Counted from the first letter of the stretch, positions 35,217 to 52,614 are shown. The stretch is 64,000 nt of DNA from JBBROS01 sp965260995 (GCA_965260995.1 CBDHCD010000003.1:1736001-1800000), one strand, 5' to 3'. A program made the numbers and translations. Notes: a model not told the origin generated them from the letters alone.

Positions 35217-36231
35217 ATGGCTGGTGCGTATTCGACGGACCTGCGGGAGCGGGTTCTGGCGGCGGTTGAGGCGGCGGTTGAGGCGGGCGAGGCGGTGCCG
35301 GCGGTGGCGCGTCGGTTCGCGGTGGGGCGCTCGACGGTGCAGGACTGGGTGCGGGCGTGGCGGCGGGAGGGGCGGCGCGGTCCGGGCAAGATGGGCGGCC
35401 ACCTCGAGCCCCAGGTGTCCGGGGATGCCGAGGCGGCGCTGCGCGGGCTGCTGGAGGGTGCCAACCCCCTGACCCTGGCGCAGTGCCGGGACCGCCTGGC
35501 CGAGAAGGCCGGGGTGTCGGCGCATCCCTCGACCATGCACCGGGGGCTGCGGCGCATGGGCTGGAGCTGGAAAAAAGCGCACGCTGCGCGCGGCCGAGCA
35601 GGGCCGTGACGACGTGGCCGCCGCGCGGGCCGCGTGGCACGCGCATCCTGACGCCGGGGTGGGCGGGATCGCGCCGGAGCGGCTGGTGTTCTTGGACGAG
35701 TGCGGGGCGCTGACCAACATGGCCTGCCTGCACGGGGGGCGCCGCGCGGCCGGCGCGCCCTGGGCACGCCCTGGGCACGCCCTGGGCACGGCGCCTGCGG
35801 GACGGTGGCAGCGCGTGACCGTGCTGGGCGCGCTCGGCGCGGGCGGCGTGGTGGCCGCCATGTCGGTCGAGGCCGCCACCGACGCCGCCGTGTTCGCGGC
35901 CTACCTGGACAAGGTGCTGCTGCCCAAGCTGCGGCAGGTGCGGCCCGACGCCGTGCTGGTGATGGACAACCTCGCCGCCCACAAGACGCCCACAGTGCGG
36001 GCGCTGCTGGACGCCTCGGGTTTCGCCTACCGCTACCTGCCCTCCTACAGCCCGGACCTGAACCCTATCGAGCAAGCCTGGGCCAAGGTGAAGGGCAAGC
36101 TGCGCCAAGCCGGCGCGCGAACGGCCGACGCACTGCACAAGGCGCTCGGACCAGCACTCGACGCCATCACGCCCCAGAACGCGCAAGGCTACTTCAGGCA
36201 CTCAGGATACAGCGCCGCCAGACCTACATGA
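35217..36231 (+). CDS. IS630-family transposase, two-frame (possible programmed frameshift)
   Basis: Frame 1 (35217-35609) encodes the N-terminal helix-turn-helix domain (YSTDLRERVLAAVEAAVEAG, ARRFAVGRSTVQDWVRAWRREG). A second frame (from about 35570 to 36231) encodes the DDE domain: RLVFLDECG, VLVMDNLAAHKTP and YSPDLNPIEQAWAKVKGKL, giving D-D-E. The two frames meet at a run of six A at 35571-35576, and the change is +1 (or loss of one A). Such A-runs can support ribosomal or transcriptional slippage. A triple 11-bp tandem repeat at 35757-35789 lengthens the protein before the second Asp. May therefore be functional only through slippage. Confidence 0.85.
35757..35789 (+). repeat. Three tandem copies of an 11-bp unit in the transposase
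   Basis: The unit gccctgggcac occurs three times without interruption inside the IS630 transposase. Loss or gain of one unit would change the frame by two. Confidence 0.92.
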
Positions 36232-36242
36232 AAATCGCTCTA

Positions 36243-36418
36243 GAAACTAAGTTGGTAAGACGGGAGTAGCTAGTCAGTATGTTGAAGCGCTTCGAAGTGA
36301 GTTAATTCCATACTAAGCAGAGCGCATCCATAATAACTTTGCATCGGATATTTGAGGTGGCAGTTTTTCAGTTAAGGTATACTCGTCAACAAGGTAAATC
36401 TTGAACGACTTGATAGTA
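36243..36418. other. AT-rich intergenic remnant between IS630 and the IS21 element
   Basis: About 176 nt with clearly lower GC than the surroundings and no gene I can support. It ends with the IS21 target duplication atagta at 36413-36418. Confidence 0.7.
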
Positions 36419-36546
36419 TGCGCATTCCGACGAAACCAGCCGGTGCTTCCGATCCAAACCAGCCACCTGTTCCGAGCGAAGCCAGCCGGGCATTCCGATG
36501 ATCCCAGCCGGGTAGACGGCGCTGTTTGCGAGCGGGTGAAGTTGGC

Positions 36547-37307
36547 CTATGGGGCGGCGGTCCCGTCAAGCCTGGCTTTGTCGGCGCGCAGCTTGCGTAT
36601 GCTTTCTCCTTTCAGGTCGAGGCGATGTGCGCCGTGCACGAGCCTGTCCAGCACGGCATCGGCGATCGTAGGATTTCCGATGTGCTCATGCCAAAATTCT
36701 ACAGGCACCTGACTGGTCACGATGGTCGACGCACGGTCGTGCCGGTCGTCGATGATCTCCATCAGGTCCCGGCGCTGCTCGGCGGTGAGCGGCGTCATGG
36801 CCCAGTCGTCCAGGATCAGCAGTTGCACCCGTGCCAGGCTCTTCAGCATGCGGGCATACCGCCCGTCGCCGCGGGCCAGGCCGAGCCCCTCCAGCAACCG
36901 CGGCACGCGCTGATACAGTATGGACCGGTTGTCCCGGCAGGCGCGGTGGCCCAGCGCGCAAGATAGCCAAGTTTTCCCCGTGCCAGTCGGGCCGGTGACG
37001 AGCAAATCCTGGTGGCGTCGATCCACTCGCCGCTGGTCAGCCGCTGGAACAGGCCACGGTCCAGCCCACGGCCGGCGCGGTGGTCGATGTCCTCCGGCGT
37101 CGCCTGCTGGCGCAGGCCGGCGAACCGCAGCCGCGCAGCCAAGCGCTTGGTGTCGCGCTCCAGCGCCTCGCGGTCCACCAGCATGGCCAGCCGGTCCTCG
37201 AAGCCGAGTTCGCCGTTGTCCGGCTGTCGCCGCTGCTCTTCCAGGGCGCGGGCCATGCCAGCAAGGCCCAGCTCGCGCAGGCGGTCCGTGGTGGGGTGGG
37301 TCAGCAT
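36547..37307 (-). pseudogene. istB: istB, IS21 helper ATPase, frameshifted
   Basis: N-terminal part from ATG 37307: MLTHPTTDRLRELGLAGMAR, then DRLAMLVDREALERDTKRL up to LTSGEWID near 37020. After that the frame shifts, and the AAA+ ATPase core continues in another frame: DLLVTGPTGTGKTWLSCALGH (Walker A), LLILDDWAMTPL (Walker B) and STIVTSQVPVEFWHEHIG. A one-base loss around 37010-37025 explains the break. Ending is at 36547. IstB helps IstA choose and activate targets, so this copy is probably inactive unless the break is a sequence error. Confidence 0.85.
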
Positions 37308-37320
37308 GCTGTCGTCCTCC

Positions 37321-38840
37321 TCAATGGTAGTAGCCGCTGCCGCGGATGTTGCCGTGCTGGACTGGCAGCTCATCGGGCACGGGGTCGGGGCGATGGGCCT
37401 GGTCGAGGCCGTTCTGCAGGATGGACAGCACCGAGCCGTAGCAGCGGGCGCCGATGTCCATGCCGCGCTGGCAGGCGGCCTCCAGCCGCTCGGGGCCGTA
37501 GGTGCGCGCCAGGCGCAGGATCCCGAGGCAGGCCCGGAATCCCTGCTCGGGATGCGGCTTGGCGGTCAGGATGTGCTCCACCAGGGCGATGGTGGCCGGG
37601 CCGACCGCCGCGGCCTCGCGCAGCAGGCGCGTCGGCGTCCACTCGGCGTAGCGGCGGTGGGCGCTCGGCATGTGGTCGGGCGTCGTCGTGTGCCGGTGCT
37701 GGCGCGGGTTGCGCAGGTGGCTGGCCACCCGGGTGCCGCGGTGGAACAGCTCGATGGTCTGGTCGGTGATGCGGGCCTCGATCACCTCGCGCACCAGGCG
37801 GTAGGGCACGGAGTAGAAGTGCCCGTGCACCTCGACGTGGTAGTCCAGCCCCGCCCGGCAGCGCTTCCACTCGGCGTAGGCGTAGGGCTCGGACGGAAGC
37901 GGCAGCAGGGCGGGCCGCTCCACCGCCTCGAACAGCGCCCGGCGGCTCGTGCCGAGGTGGCGCATCGTCCGGTCGTTCAGTTCCACGGTCAGCCTGCGGA
38001 TCGCCGCGTTGAGCTCGGCCAGGGAGAAGAACCGCCGGTTGCGCAGCCGCGCCAGGATCCAGCGCTGCACCACTTGGACGGCAACCTCGACCTTGGCCTT
38101 GTCGCGCGGGCGCCGCACCCGGCCGGGCAGCACGGCGGTGCCGTAGTGGCTGGCCATCTCTTGGTAGGTCCGGCTGATGCCCGGCTCGTAACGGCACGTC
38201 GCAGTGACGCCGGACTTGAGGTTGTCGCAGACGACCTGCCGCGCGACGCCACCAAAGAAGGCGAACGCGCCTACGTGGCAGCCGATCCAGTCCGGCAGCG
38301 CCTGCGTCCAGCGCGCCTCGGCGCAGGTCAGGTTGGACGCCCCCAGCGCGGCGACGAAAACCTGCGCCGCCCGGACCTCGCCGCTGGCGGAATCGATCAC
38401 GTCCACCGTCTGCCCGGCATAGTCCACGAACAAACGCTCACCTGCCGGGTGGGTCTGGCGCATGGTCGGCGACAGCTTGCCCCGCCACGCCGCGTGCAAG
38501 TCGCAGAACCGGCTGTAGCCATACCCCTCCGGCTGCCCCCCGACCTATACTCCTCCCACACCAGCTGCAGGGTCACGCCGGGACGGCGCAGCTCGGCATG
38601 CACATACGGCCAGTCCGGCTGCGGACGCGACGGCTCGGCCGCAAACGGCGGGCTGAACAGCTTGCGCTCCAGCGCCGCGTCGTCCAGCCCAGCCGGCACC
38701 GGCCAGGTGATGCCCAACACGCCGGCCCGGCGCAGATACTCGGCCACCGTGTAGCGGCTGACACCGACCATGGCGGCGATCTGGTGGCCGCTGTGACCGC
38801 AGACGTATTTGAGGCGAAGAACTTCTTGAACATGACGCAT
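37321..38840 (-). pseudogene. istA: istA, IS21 transposase, frameshifted
   Basis: From ATG 38840: MRHVQEVLRLKYVCGHSGHQIAAMVGVSRYTVAEYLRRAG (helix-turn-helix), up to LQLVWEEYRSG. The frame then changes at a run of six C (38536-38541 on the plus strand) and resumes as GYSRFCDLHAAWRGKLSPTMRQTH, then the DDE region: ERLFVDYAGQTVDV, FVAALGASNLTC and VVCDNLKSGV. The C-terminal region ends GNIRGSGYYH. A one-base indel in a homopolymer would restore it. Either a real inactivating mutation or an assembly error. Confidence 0.85.
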
Positions 38841-40640
38841 TGGCAGTCTCTGGCCTGGCATGGCGCTCCCCGGGGTTGCCCGGAAAGACCTTGCTCTCGG
38901 TGAACGACTGCTCGCGAACCGCGGCCAACCCCCTACTCAGGGGTGGCTGGGTTGCCTCGGAACAGGTGGCTGGTTTGGATCGGAATCAGGTTCATCCGCG
39001 CTTCTGGTGCAGTTGGATGGAACATGGAGCGGTCAGGGGCCACATGAGACGGGTTCCCACAGAGGTTTGACGTCCTACGTTGTCTCGCCATCTTCTGCCG
39101 GTGATCCCGGCAGGTCTCTCGGTCGTGCAGGTCCTGCCCGCGCCCGACCGCGTCACCATCGTCACCGCCCCCAAGCCACCACGGAGCGCGTGCCCGCTGT
39201 GCGGCACCCTTTCCGACAGGGTTCATAGTCGCTATACCCGCACCTTGGCCGACCTGCCCTGGCAGGGGCGCGCCGTTGCCGTCCAAGTGCAGGCGAGGCG
39301 CTTCCGCTGCGCGGCCGCCGGCTGCCCGCGCCAGGTCTTCGCCGAGCGCCTGCCCGGGGTCGCGCGACCTCGAGGGCGTCGGACTGCACGCCTGGCTGAC
39401 ATCCAGCGTCACATCGGCTTCGCACTGGGCGGAGAGCCTGGATCGCGCCTGGCCGCCCGGCTCTCGATGCCTGCGAGCGGCGACACGCTGCTGCGCTTGG
39501 TCCGTGCTGCGGAGCTGGAGCCTCACCCCCCGCCGCGGGTGATCGGCATCGATGATTGGGCGTGGCGGCGCGGCCAGCGCTACGGGACCATCGTCTGCGA
39601 CCTCGAGCGCGAGCGGGTGATCGACCTGCTGGCCGACCGCAGTGCGGAGGCGGTCGCGTCCTGGCTGCGCCGGCACCCAGGCGTCGAGGTGGTTGCCCGC
39701 GACCGCGCCGGCGCCTACGCCGAGGGTGTGCGCCAGGGCGCGCCTGAAGCCAAGCAGGTCGCAGATCGCTGGCACCTGCTGCGCAATCTCGGCGACACGC
39801 TGCAAGGGGCTGCTGACCGCCGCCGCGGCGCTGTGCGCCGGGCCGCGCACGCCGTCGCGCACGGGACAGGTGCTGCGCCCGAGGAGGTTGCGCCGGCATC
39901 GCACGACACAAAGAAGACGCGGCTGCGGGCGGAGCGGCGCACCCGGCGGCTGGCCTGCTACGAGGAGCTGCGCCGGTTGCACGACAGCGGCGTGTCCGTG
40001 CAGGAGATCGCGCCGGCGCTGGGCATGAGCGCAACGGCGGCCTACCGCTGGCTCAAGGCCGGGGGTCCTCCCACGCACGACAAGCCCGTCCAACCTCGCC
40101 CGCTCGACCCGTATGTGCCGCACCTGGAAGCCCGCTGGCGCGAGGGGTGCCGCAACGGCTGGCGGCTTTGGCGGGAAATGCGAGCGCTGGGCTTCGCCGG
40201 CTCGGTGAACGCGGTCGCCCGCTGGGCGGCGCGTCGGCGGCGGGAGGACCCGCCCCTGCGGGCAGCCGAGGTCCGGCGCGCGGCGGCGTGGCCGGAGCCG
40301 TCCAGCCGGCGCTGCGCCCGGTTGCTGACCACCGCGCCCGACAAGCTGGACGCGCAAGAGGGCGCGTTCCTCGCGCACCTGGCCGAGGCGGCCCCTGATC
40401 TCGCCCAGGCCGGCGAACTCGCTTCCCGCTTCGCGGCCCTGATCCGCGGCGCGCCGGACAAGGAGGCTGGGTCGGCGTTGGCCACCTGGCTGGCCGACGC
40501 GAGGGGGACGGCGCTCGACGCGTTTGCGCGCGGCATCAAGCGCGACCACGAGGCGGTGCTGGCCGCCCTTGTCGAGCCCTGGAGCACCGGTCCCGTGGAG
40601 GGGCAGATCAACCGTAAGCGGTGTTCTGTGGCCCTGATTT

Positions 40641-42282
40641 TTACGGGCTTGACGGCGCTCTGGTGGCCAATTTGGTCCAGTTCCAAGGCATCAGCTCATC
40701 GAGGCGGGCATTTGGCCAGCCTTGGACGAGGCGGGTCAGCAGGTCGGTGAGGTAGCCGTGCGGCTCGACGTCGTTCAACTTGCAGGTCTCGACCAGCGAG
40801 GCGACGGCCGCCCAACTGGCCGCCCCTTCATTGCTGCCCGCGAACAACGCGTTTTTTCTGGATAGGGCCACGGGTCTCATCGCGCGCTCGACGCAGTTGG
40901 TATCGAGTTCGATGCGTCCGTCGTCGACGAACCGTTCGAGCCCGTCCCAGTGGTTCAGCGCGTAGCGGATCGCCACCGCCGTCGGGCCGCGCGCCGGCAG
41001 CCTGGCCAGCTGCGCCTCGAACCAGACATGCAGATCGGCGACCAGCGGCCGGCTGCGGGCCCGGCGGACCGCGAACCTGTGCCCGGCATCGTGGCCGCAA
41101 ATCTCGGCCTCGATCCGATACAGGGCGGCGATGCGTCTCAGCGCCTCGGTGGCGATCGGCGCCGCACCGACCTTGGCCAGGTCGTGGAAGCCGCGGCGCA
41201 CATGGCTCCAGCAGTAGACCAACACGACGCCGGCCTCGCCGCGCCTAGGATCAGCCAGCGCCTTGTAGGCGGCATAGCCGTCGCACTGCACGATGCCCCG
41301 GTAGGCGCCGAGCAGCCGGTTGCTGTGCTCCTGGCCGCGGCCCGGCGCGTAGGTGTAGACCACCGCCGGCGGATCGGCGCCGCCCCAGGGACGGTCGTCG
41401 CGGGCGATGGTCCAGAAATAGCCGGTCTTGGTCCGCCCGCGTCCGGGATCGAGCACCGGCACCGTGGTCTCGTCGGCGAACAGCCGCGCCGAGGCCAACA
41501 GCATCTCGCGCAACCGGCTCACGACCGGCGCGATCTCGGCCGCGGCATAGCCGACCCAGAACGCCAAGGTGGAGCGGTCCAAGTCTACACCTTGGCGGGC
41601 CATCATCTGCGCCTGGCGATACAGCGGCAGGTGGTCGGCGTAGCGCGCCACCAGCACGGAGGCGACCAAGGCCTCGGTGGGCAGGCCACCCTCGATCAGC
41701 CGCGCCGGCGCCGGCGCCTGCACGACCACCCCCTCGCAGGCCCGGCAGGCCAGCTTGGGCCGCCGCGTCACCACGACCCGGAACTGGGCCGGGATCACGT
41801 CCAGGCGCAGGCGCGCTGTCGTGGCCGATGACTGCCATCGTGCCGCGGCAGCACGGGCACGCGGTGTCGTCCGGCTCCAGCGTCACCTCAACCCGCGGCA
41901 AATGTGCCGGCAGCGCGCCACGGTTCGTCCGCCGCTTGGCTGCCCGCGCCTGCTTCAGCGCCGGATCGCCCTGCTCCGCCTTGGCCTCGCCTTGGGCGAT
42001 GGCCTGCTCGAGGTCCTCCAGGCCGAGCTGCAACTGCTCCTCGGGCAGGCGCTCGGACCTGGCGCCGAACTGCATGCGCTTGAGCTTGAGTAGCAGGTGC
42101 CGCAGCCGGTCGTTCTGCGAGGCCAGCGCGTCCCGCTCGGCGGCAATTCGGTCGCGCTCAGCAGTGGCGGCGTCTCGTTCAGCGGCCACGCCGTCCCGTT
42201 CGGCCCAGGCCGCCAGCAGCAACGCCCGCAGCGCGTCGGCCGTCTCGGGCAGCGGGGGCAAGAGGGCCGGTGAGGCGGGCAT
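40641..42282 (-). pseudogene. tnpC: IS66 transposase TnpC, frameshifted
   Basis: N-terminal part from ATG 42282: a coiled-coil (ERDAATAERDRIAAERDALASQND), LKRMQFGARSERLP leucine-rich region, and the zinc-finger-like CPCCRGTMAVIGHDS. The frame then breaks near 41805-41820, and the core continues in another frame with RPKLACRACEGVVVQAP, YADHLPLYRQAQMMARQGVDLDRSTLAFWVG, LFADETTVPVLDPGRGRTKTGYFW, YCWSHVRRGFHDL and DGRIELDTNCVERAMRPVALSRKNALFAGS, ending at 40641. A one-base deletion next to HDS explains the break. Inactive unless the break is an error. Confidence 0.87.
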
Positions 42283-42294
42283 CGCCCCCGGATG

Positions 42295-42651
42295 CTACGC
42301 CGCAACCGTCGGCGTGGGAATCCTCCTTACGTTCTGCACCCGCGTCCAATCGAGCCCGTCGAACAGGGCGGCGAACTCCACCGCCGACAGCCGCAGCGCC
42401 CCGTCCACCACCGGCGGCCAGCGGAAGGCACCCTGCTGCAGTTGCTTCCACACCAGCACCAGCCCGCTCGCGTCCCACACCAGGATCTTGACCCGATCGG
42501 CCCGCTTGGCCCGCCACACCACCACCACACCCCCGAACGGGTCCGCCCCCAGCATCTCGGCCGCCAGCGCCGCCAGGCTGTGGGCGCCCTTGCGGAAATC
42601 AACCGGACGCGTCGCCAGCAGCACCCGCGTCCCGGACGGGATGGTGATCAT
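42295..42651 (-). CDS. tnpB: IS66 accessory protein TnpB
   Basis: 118 residues, intact. MITIPSGTRVLLATRPVDFRKGAHSLAALAAEMLGADPFGG, then VVWRAKRADRVKILVWDASGLVLVWKQLQQGAF: the standard TnpB (IS66 Orf2) fold, with WDASGLVLVWK typical. Its ATG overlaps the tnpA stop. Needed with TnpA and TnpC for transposition. Confidence 0.93.
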   Translation of the reverse strand: MITIPSGTRVLLATRPVDFRKGAHSLAALAAEMLGADPFGGVVVVWRAKRADRVKILVWDASGLVLVWKQLQQGAFRWPPVVDGALRLSAVEFAALFDGLDWTRVQNVRRIPTPTVAA

Positions 42652-43091
42652 GCCTCGCCCGCCGACGCCCGCACCGCCCGCAGCACCATGGCCAGCAACC
42701 CGCCGTCCAGGCCGGGCGACACCCGAACTACAGCCCCGGCAACCTCGACCTCGATCACCGGCACAAACCCTGCCGCCCGTTGCAGAGGCGCCGCCTCGGC
42801 CGGCCCTGGTTCGGCCACGATCGCCACCAAGGCCGGCTCAGGCAGTCCAGCCTCCCCCCGCCCCCGCGGCAACGTCGCCACGCGCGCGCGCGCCCCACGG
42901 CGCCAGGCGTAGACCCGCCGCGGATCAACGCCCCAGCGATGAGCGACCTGCGAGGCGCTCACGCCCGGAGCAAGGCTCTCAGCGACGATCCGCGCCTTGT
43001 CCGAAGCCGACCAACGCCGCCGGCCGCCGGATCCGCTCGTAATGTCAGCCTGGCCACCGCCAGCTCTGATGTCATCCTTGCCATTGATCAT
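42648..43091 (-). CDS. tnpA: IS66 accessory protein TnpA (transposase Orf1)
   Basis: 147 residues from ATG 43091 (a TTG 36 nt upstream could extend it). RRRWSASDKARIVAESLAPGVSASQVAHRWGVDPRRVYAWRR is the DNA-binding helix-turn-helix of IS3/IS66 Orf1 proteins. The C-terminal half is VVRVSPGLDGGLLAMVLRAVRA. Intact; overlaps tnpB by ATGA. Confidence 0.92.
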   Translation of the reverse strand: MINGKDDIRAGGGQADITSGSGGRRRWSASDKARIVAESLAPGVSASQVAHRWGVDPRRVYAWRRGARARVATLPRGRGEAGLPEPALVAIVAEPGPAEAAPLQRAAGFVPVIEVEVAGAVVRVSPGLDGGLLAMVLRAVRASAGEA

Positions 43092-43387
43092 CGCGTCCGC
43101 CCAAAGCTCCTGCCTCAGGCAGACCAATCACGACCAAAGGTCAGAAAGGAAGAAGGGCGGCAGAACAACGCTTACGATCAACCGGCTGAAGCTGCTGAAG
43201 CGGACCATGTATGGGCGCGGCAGCTACGACCTGCTGCGCTGCCGCATTCTCGCCGCAGCTTGATGCAGCCGCGCCGGCAAGGCCCAGTGGCACCGTCCGA
43301 CTGCACCAGAAGCGCGGATGAACCCGGAATCAACGGCTGGCTTGCGTCGGAATGCCCGGCTGGGATCCGTCGGAATATGCAATAGTA

Positions 43388-43638
43388 GGCAAACCATTAT
43401 CACGTTAACAATTATGACCAAGGTATAGGCCATACCTTATTTTACTTAGATCACGCTACTACCGTGGAACTGGCATCAACCTGCTGGGCGACACTGCCGC
43501 CATGGCCTGACAGCCTGCCACTGCGGCTTTGGCCGGGTGGATACGCCATTCCCGTGGACCGTTTACTGCTGGCCATCTCTATTTCAGCCAAGTCAAGCCA
43601 CGGCGCGATCCGGCGGAACCGGGATGCTCACGGCGGTG
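43388..43638. other. Intergenic region downstream of the rRNA operon
   Basis: About 250 nt with an AT-rich first part and no supported gene. It contains the presumed 3' end of the rRNA operon beyond tRNA-fMet; no clear rho-independent terminator was seen. Confidence 0.6.
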
Positions 43639-43715
<77 letters not shown>

Positions 43716-43759
43716 TGGGTGTTGGTCGGTTCGGTGTTTGGGTTGGCTTGTCTGGGAAG

Positions 43760-43875
43760 ACCTGGCGGCGACCGACTTTCCCACACCTTGGGGTGCAGTA
43801 TCATAGGCGCTGGAGGTTTTCACGTCCGAGTTCGGGATGGGATCGGGTGTTGTCACTCCGCCATGGCCACCAGGT
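43760..43875 (-). rRNA. rrf: 5S ribosomal RNA
   Basis: Minus-strand sequence from cctggtggccatggcggag through the loop cccgatcccatcccgaactc to gggaaagtcggtcgccgcc is a complete 5S rRNA. Ends are approximate by a few bases. Confidence 0.93.
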
Positions 43876-43999
43876 CGTCCGAGACAAGCCGGGGATCTGT
43901 GTGGGACCGGGTTCTGGTGGCTGGGGTGCATGCGGGGCTATTGGGCTGTGTCGGCGGGGCAAGCGTTGGTCACTGCTGTGCAGGGTGGGTGAGTGTTGG

Positions 44000-46758
<2,759 letters not shown>

Positions 46759-47226
46759 TGCGTCCACCATGCACAGGAGCGACCAACGCGTCAGCACCGC
46801 GGCTTGCGCCGCGCCGTCACGTCAACCGCCTCGCCTGGCCAACACAGCCCTTTGCTCAGCATGCACTCTCAACGCCCCTGATCGCTGCGACGAACTCGCG
46901 CGGCCATCTCCGTCCATGCGGACAAGAGATCAGCCGGGTCAGACAAACACTCACGCGAGCCACGTCGCGGACGCCTCGAACAGCCACTCCCTTCATCCGC
47001 TTCACACGAATGACCGGAGAGCTTCCCGAGCCGTCCTGCGCGCCCAGGGGCGCACCAGAACCTGATTCACATATCCAAAGACCAATCCGGCCTCGCCCGC
47101 GCCACGCCTTGCCGAACGGCAATCACGTCACGCCAGCGACACCGAAACCAACACCACCACGACAACCAGCAAAGTTCCGCGCCATCACGCGCCAGAACCC
47201 GAGCCTTAATGGAACGTGCTCAGGCC
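46759..47226. other. 23S-proximal rRNA spacer
   Basis: 468 nt between the 23S 5' end and tRNA-Ala. It holds no gene I can support. The plus strand is strikingly A/C-rich (so the transcript is G/U-rich) in its second half, like the leader at 49251-49690. Confidence 0.7.
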
Positions 47227-47299
47227 TGGAGACGATCGGGATCGAACCGATGACCCCCTGCTTGCAAAGCAGGTGCTCTCCCAGCTGAGCTACGCCCCC
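47227..47299 (-). tRNA. tRNA-Ala (TGC)
   Basis: 73 nt: acceptor gggggcg paired with cgtctcc, D-arm gctcagctgggagagc, anticodon stem-loop cctgctttgcaagcagg with TGC, and T-arm with gttcgatcc. No encoded CCA. Lies in the 16S-23S spacer as usual. Confidence 0.96.
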
Positions 47300-47364
47300 G
47301 CCGATCCGCCCAGCGCCGACCGCCTTCGATCCACGCCGAACTCGATCCGTAGGCCCGGGATCAA

Positions 47365-49250
<1,886 letters not shown>

Positions 49251-49942
49251 ATCATGCGATCAAACCAACCCCGCCGAAGCAGAACCAGCCCAACCCACAA
49301 CGAAAAGCCCAAAACACGCCGATCCGCGACCCTAAACCATAACACCAAGCAATTCCCGCCAGACCCGAAAATCCAGCCAGGACAATATGAAACGCCTCAC
49401 TCATCCGAAGATATGAACGAACAGACATCCCATCATCGCCCCAGATCACGAACCATCAGAACCAGCCGAAATCCACCCAGCGCCACAGCCTAAGCATCAC
49501 GATGCAACCGTCGCGCCCTGAACCAAAACCAGCCCAAAACCCGAACCACGAAACCCGTGAAACCAAAACCAAACGCCACGCGAACCCACTGGCACCAACA
49601 GAACACACCCAGATACGAACCCATGACCCCCAACACACAACGCCAGAACCCGCTCGCGCAGACCCCAAACATCATGCCCCAGGAACCATGCAGGACGCCG
49701 CCAACATATCCCTTCCATTACCGATGCTCATGTCAATGAACTGCCCCGATGTCTGGGCCGCCTTGTCAGCGCCGCCGTGGTCGGGAGGCGCTATCTAGGC
49801 CCCTCAGAGTTTGGTGTCAACAGTTTTCCTTCGATCGTCTCAACTCTTGTTCCATGAACGAAAACAGCTACTTGGCTGCCGCGGTAGCCTGCAGGCAATG
49901 CCACCGCGCCCAAGCATTCCAGCTATGCAAACCTGGCGATTA
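49251..49942 (-). promoter_or_regulatory. rRNA operon leader and promoter region
   Basis: 692 nt with no gene. On the minus strand a perfect TTGACA box lies at 49736-49731, with a weak -10-like GGATAT around 49711-49706; this would start a leader of about 450 nt. From 49252 to about 49690 the plus strand is almost entirely A and C, with many aaccagcc-like words. 49800-49942 is the tail region of clpB with no clear terminator recognised. Confidence 0.55.
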
Positions 49943-52531
<2,589 letters not shown>

Positions 52532-52614
52532 GTGTCCCTCTCGATCAGGCGACAAACGAACCGATGAACCGCGTCCCTATTTGGAGGCAACGCACCACCG
52601 GATCACCAACAGAT

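Larger units (their letters stand above)
35156..36240 (+). mobile_element. IS630-family insertion sequence (1085 bp)
   Basis: Terminal inverted repeats gagcggttttcatgtaggtc (35156-35175) and its complement at 36221-36240 differ at one base. TA dinucleotides at 35154-35155 and 36241-36242 are the expected target duplication. It contains one transposase in two overlapping frames. It abuts the end of the methylotrophy island. Confidence 0.93.
40614..43175 (-). mobile_element. IS66-family insertion sequence (2562 bp)
   Basis: Ends gtaagcggtgttctg (40614-40628) and cagaacaacgcttac (43161-43175) are inverted repeats with one mismatch; gtaagc is typical of IS66. The 8-bp target duplication gatcaacc occurs at 40606-40613 and 43176-43183. 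It carries tnpA, tnpB and a frameshifted tnpC on the minus strand. Confidence 0.95.
39080..43263 (+). pseudogene. ISL3-family transposase interrupted by IS66
   Basis: The 5' part runs from TTG 39080 to the IS66 junction at 40613: an N-terminal zinc-finger region (SACPLCGTLSDRVHSRY), RRFRCAAAGCPRQVF, the catalytic-domain start VIGIDDWAWRRGQRYGTIVCDLE, VVARDRAGAYAEGVRQG and KQVADRWHLLRNL, ending WSTGPVEGQINR. The 3' part continues after IS66 at 43176: INRLKLLKRTMYGRGSYDLLRCRILAAA, stop 43261-43263. Joined across the duplicated gatcaacc, the two parts give an uninterrupted ISL3 transposase of about 538 residues. Inactivated by the insertion. Confidence 0.9.
38989..43324 (+). mobile_element. ISL3-family element, inserted in IS21 and split by IS66
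   Basis: Terminal repeats ggttcatccgcgcttctggt... at 38989 and its complement ending at 43324 match over about 32 bp with two differences. The 8-bp target duplication cggaatca is at 38981-38988 and 43325-43332. Removing it rejoins the IS21 right end. Its own length without IS66 and the IS66 duplication is about 1.77 kb. Confidence 0.92.
36419..43381 (-). mobile_element. IS21-family element, split by a nested ISL3 and IS66
   Basis: Both ends carry four tandem ~22-24 bp repeats of the type attccgac-n-caaccagccgg, as expected for IS21 multiple terminal binding sites: left at about 36419-36510, right at about 38935-38988 continued at 43333-43381. Thirty bases at 36447-36476 are perfectly complementary to 38956-38985. 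The target duplication is atagta (36413-36418 and 43382-43387). Without the inner insertion the element is about 2.6 kb. Its istA and istB genes are both frameshifted. Confidence 0.9.

Noticed and set aside
36419..38988. A stand-alone IS21 ending at the 30-bp repeat 36447/38985
   Set aside because: The terminal repeats continue beyond it and are resumed after the ISL3 insertion up to 43381, where a target duplication is found.
49456..49798. Short frames in the rRNA leader
   Set aside because: Low-complexity products (Gly/Phe/Val or Pro/Thr rich) caused by the strand bias; no ribosome sites.
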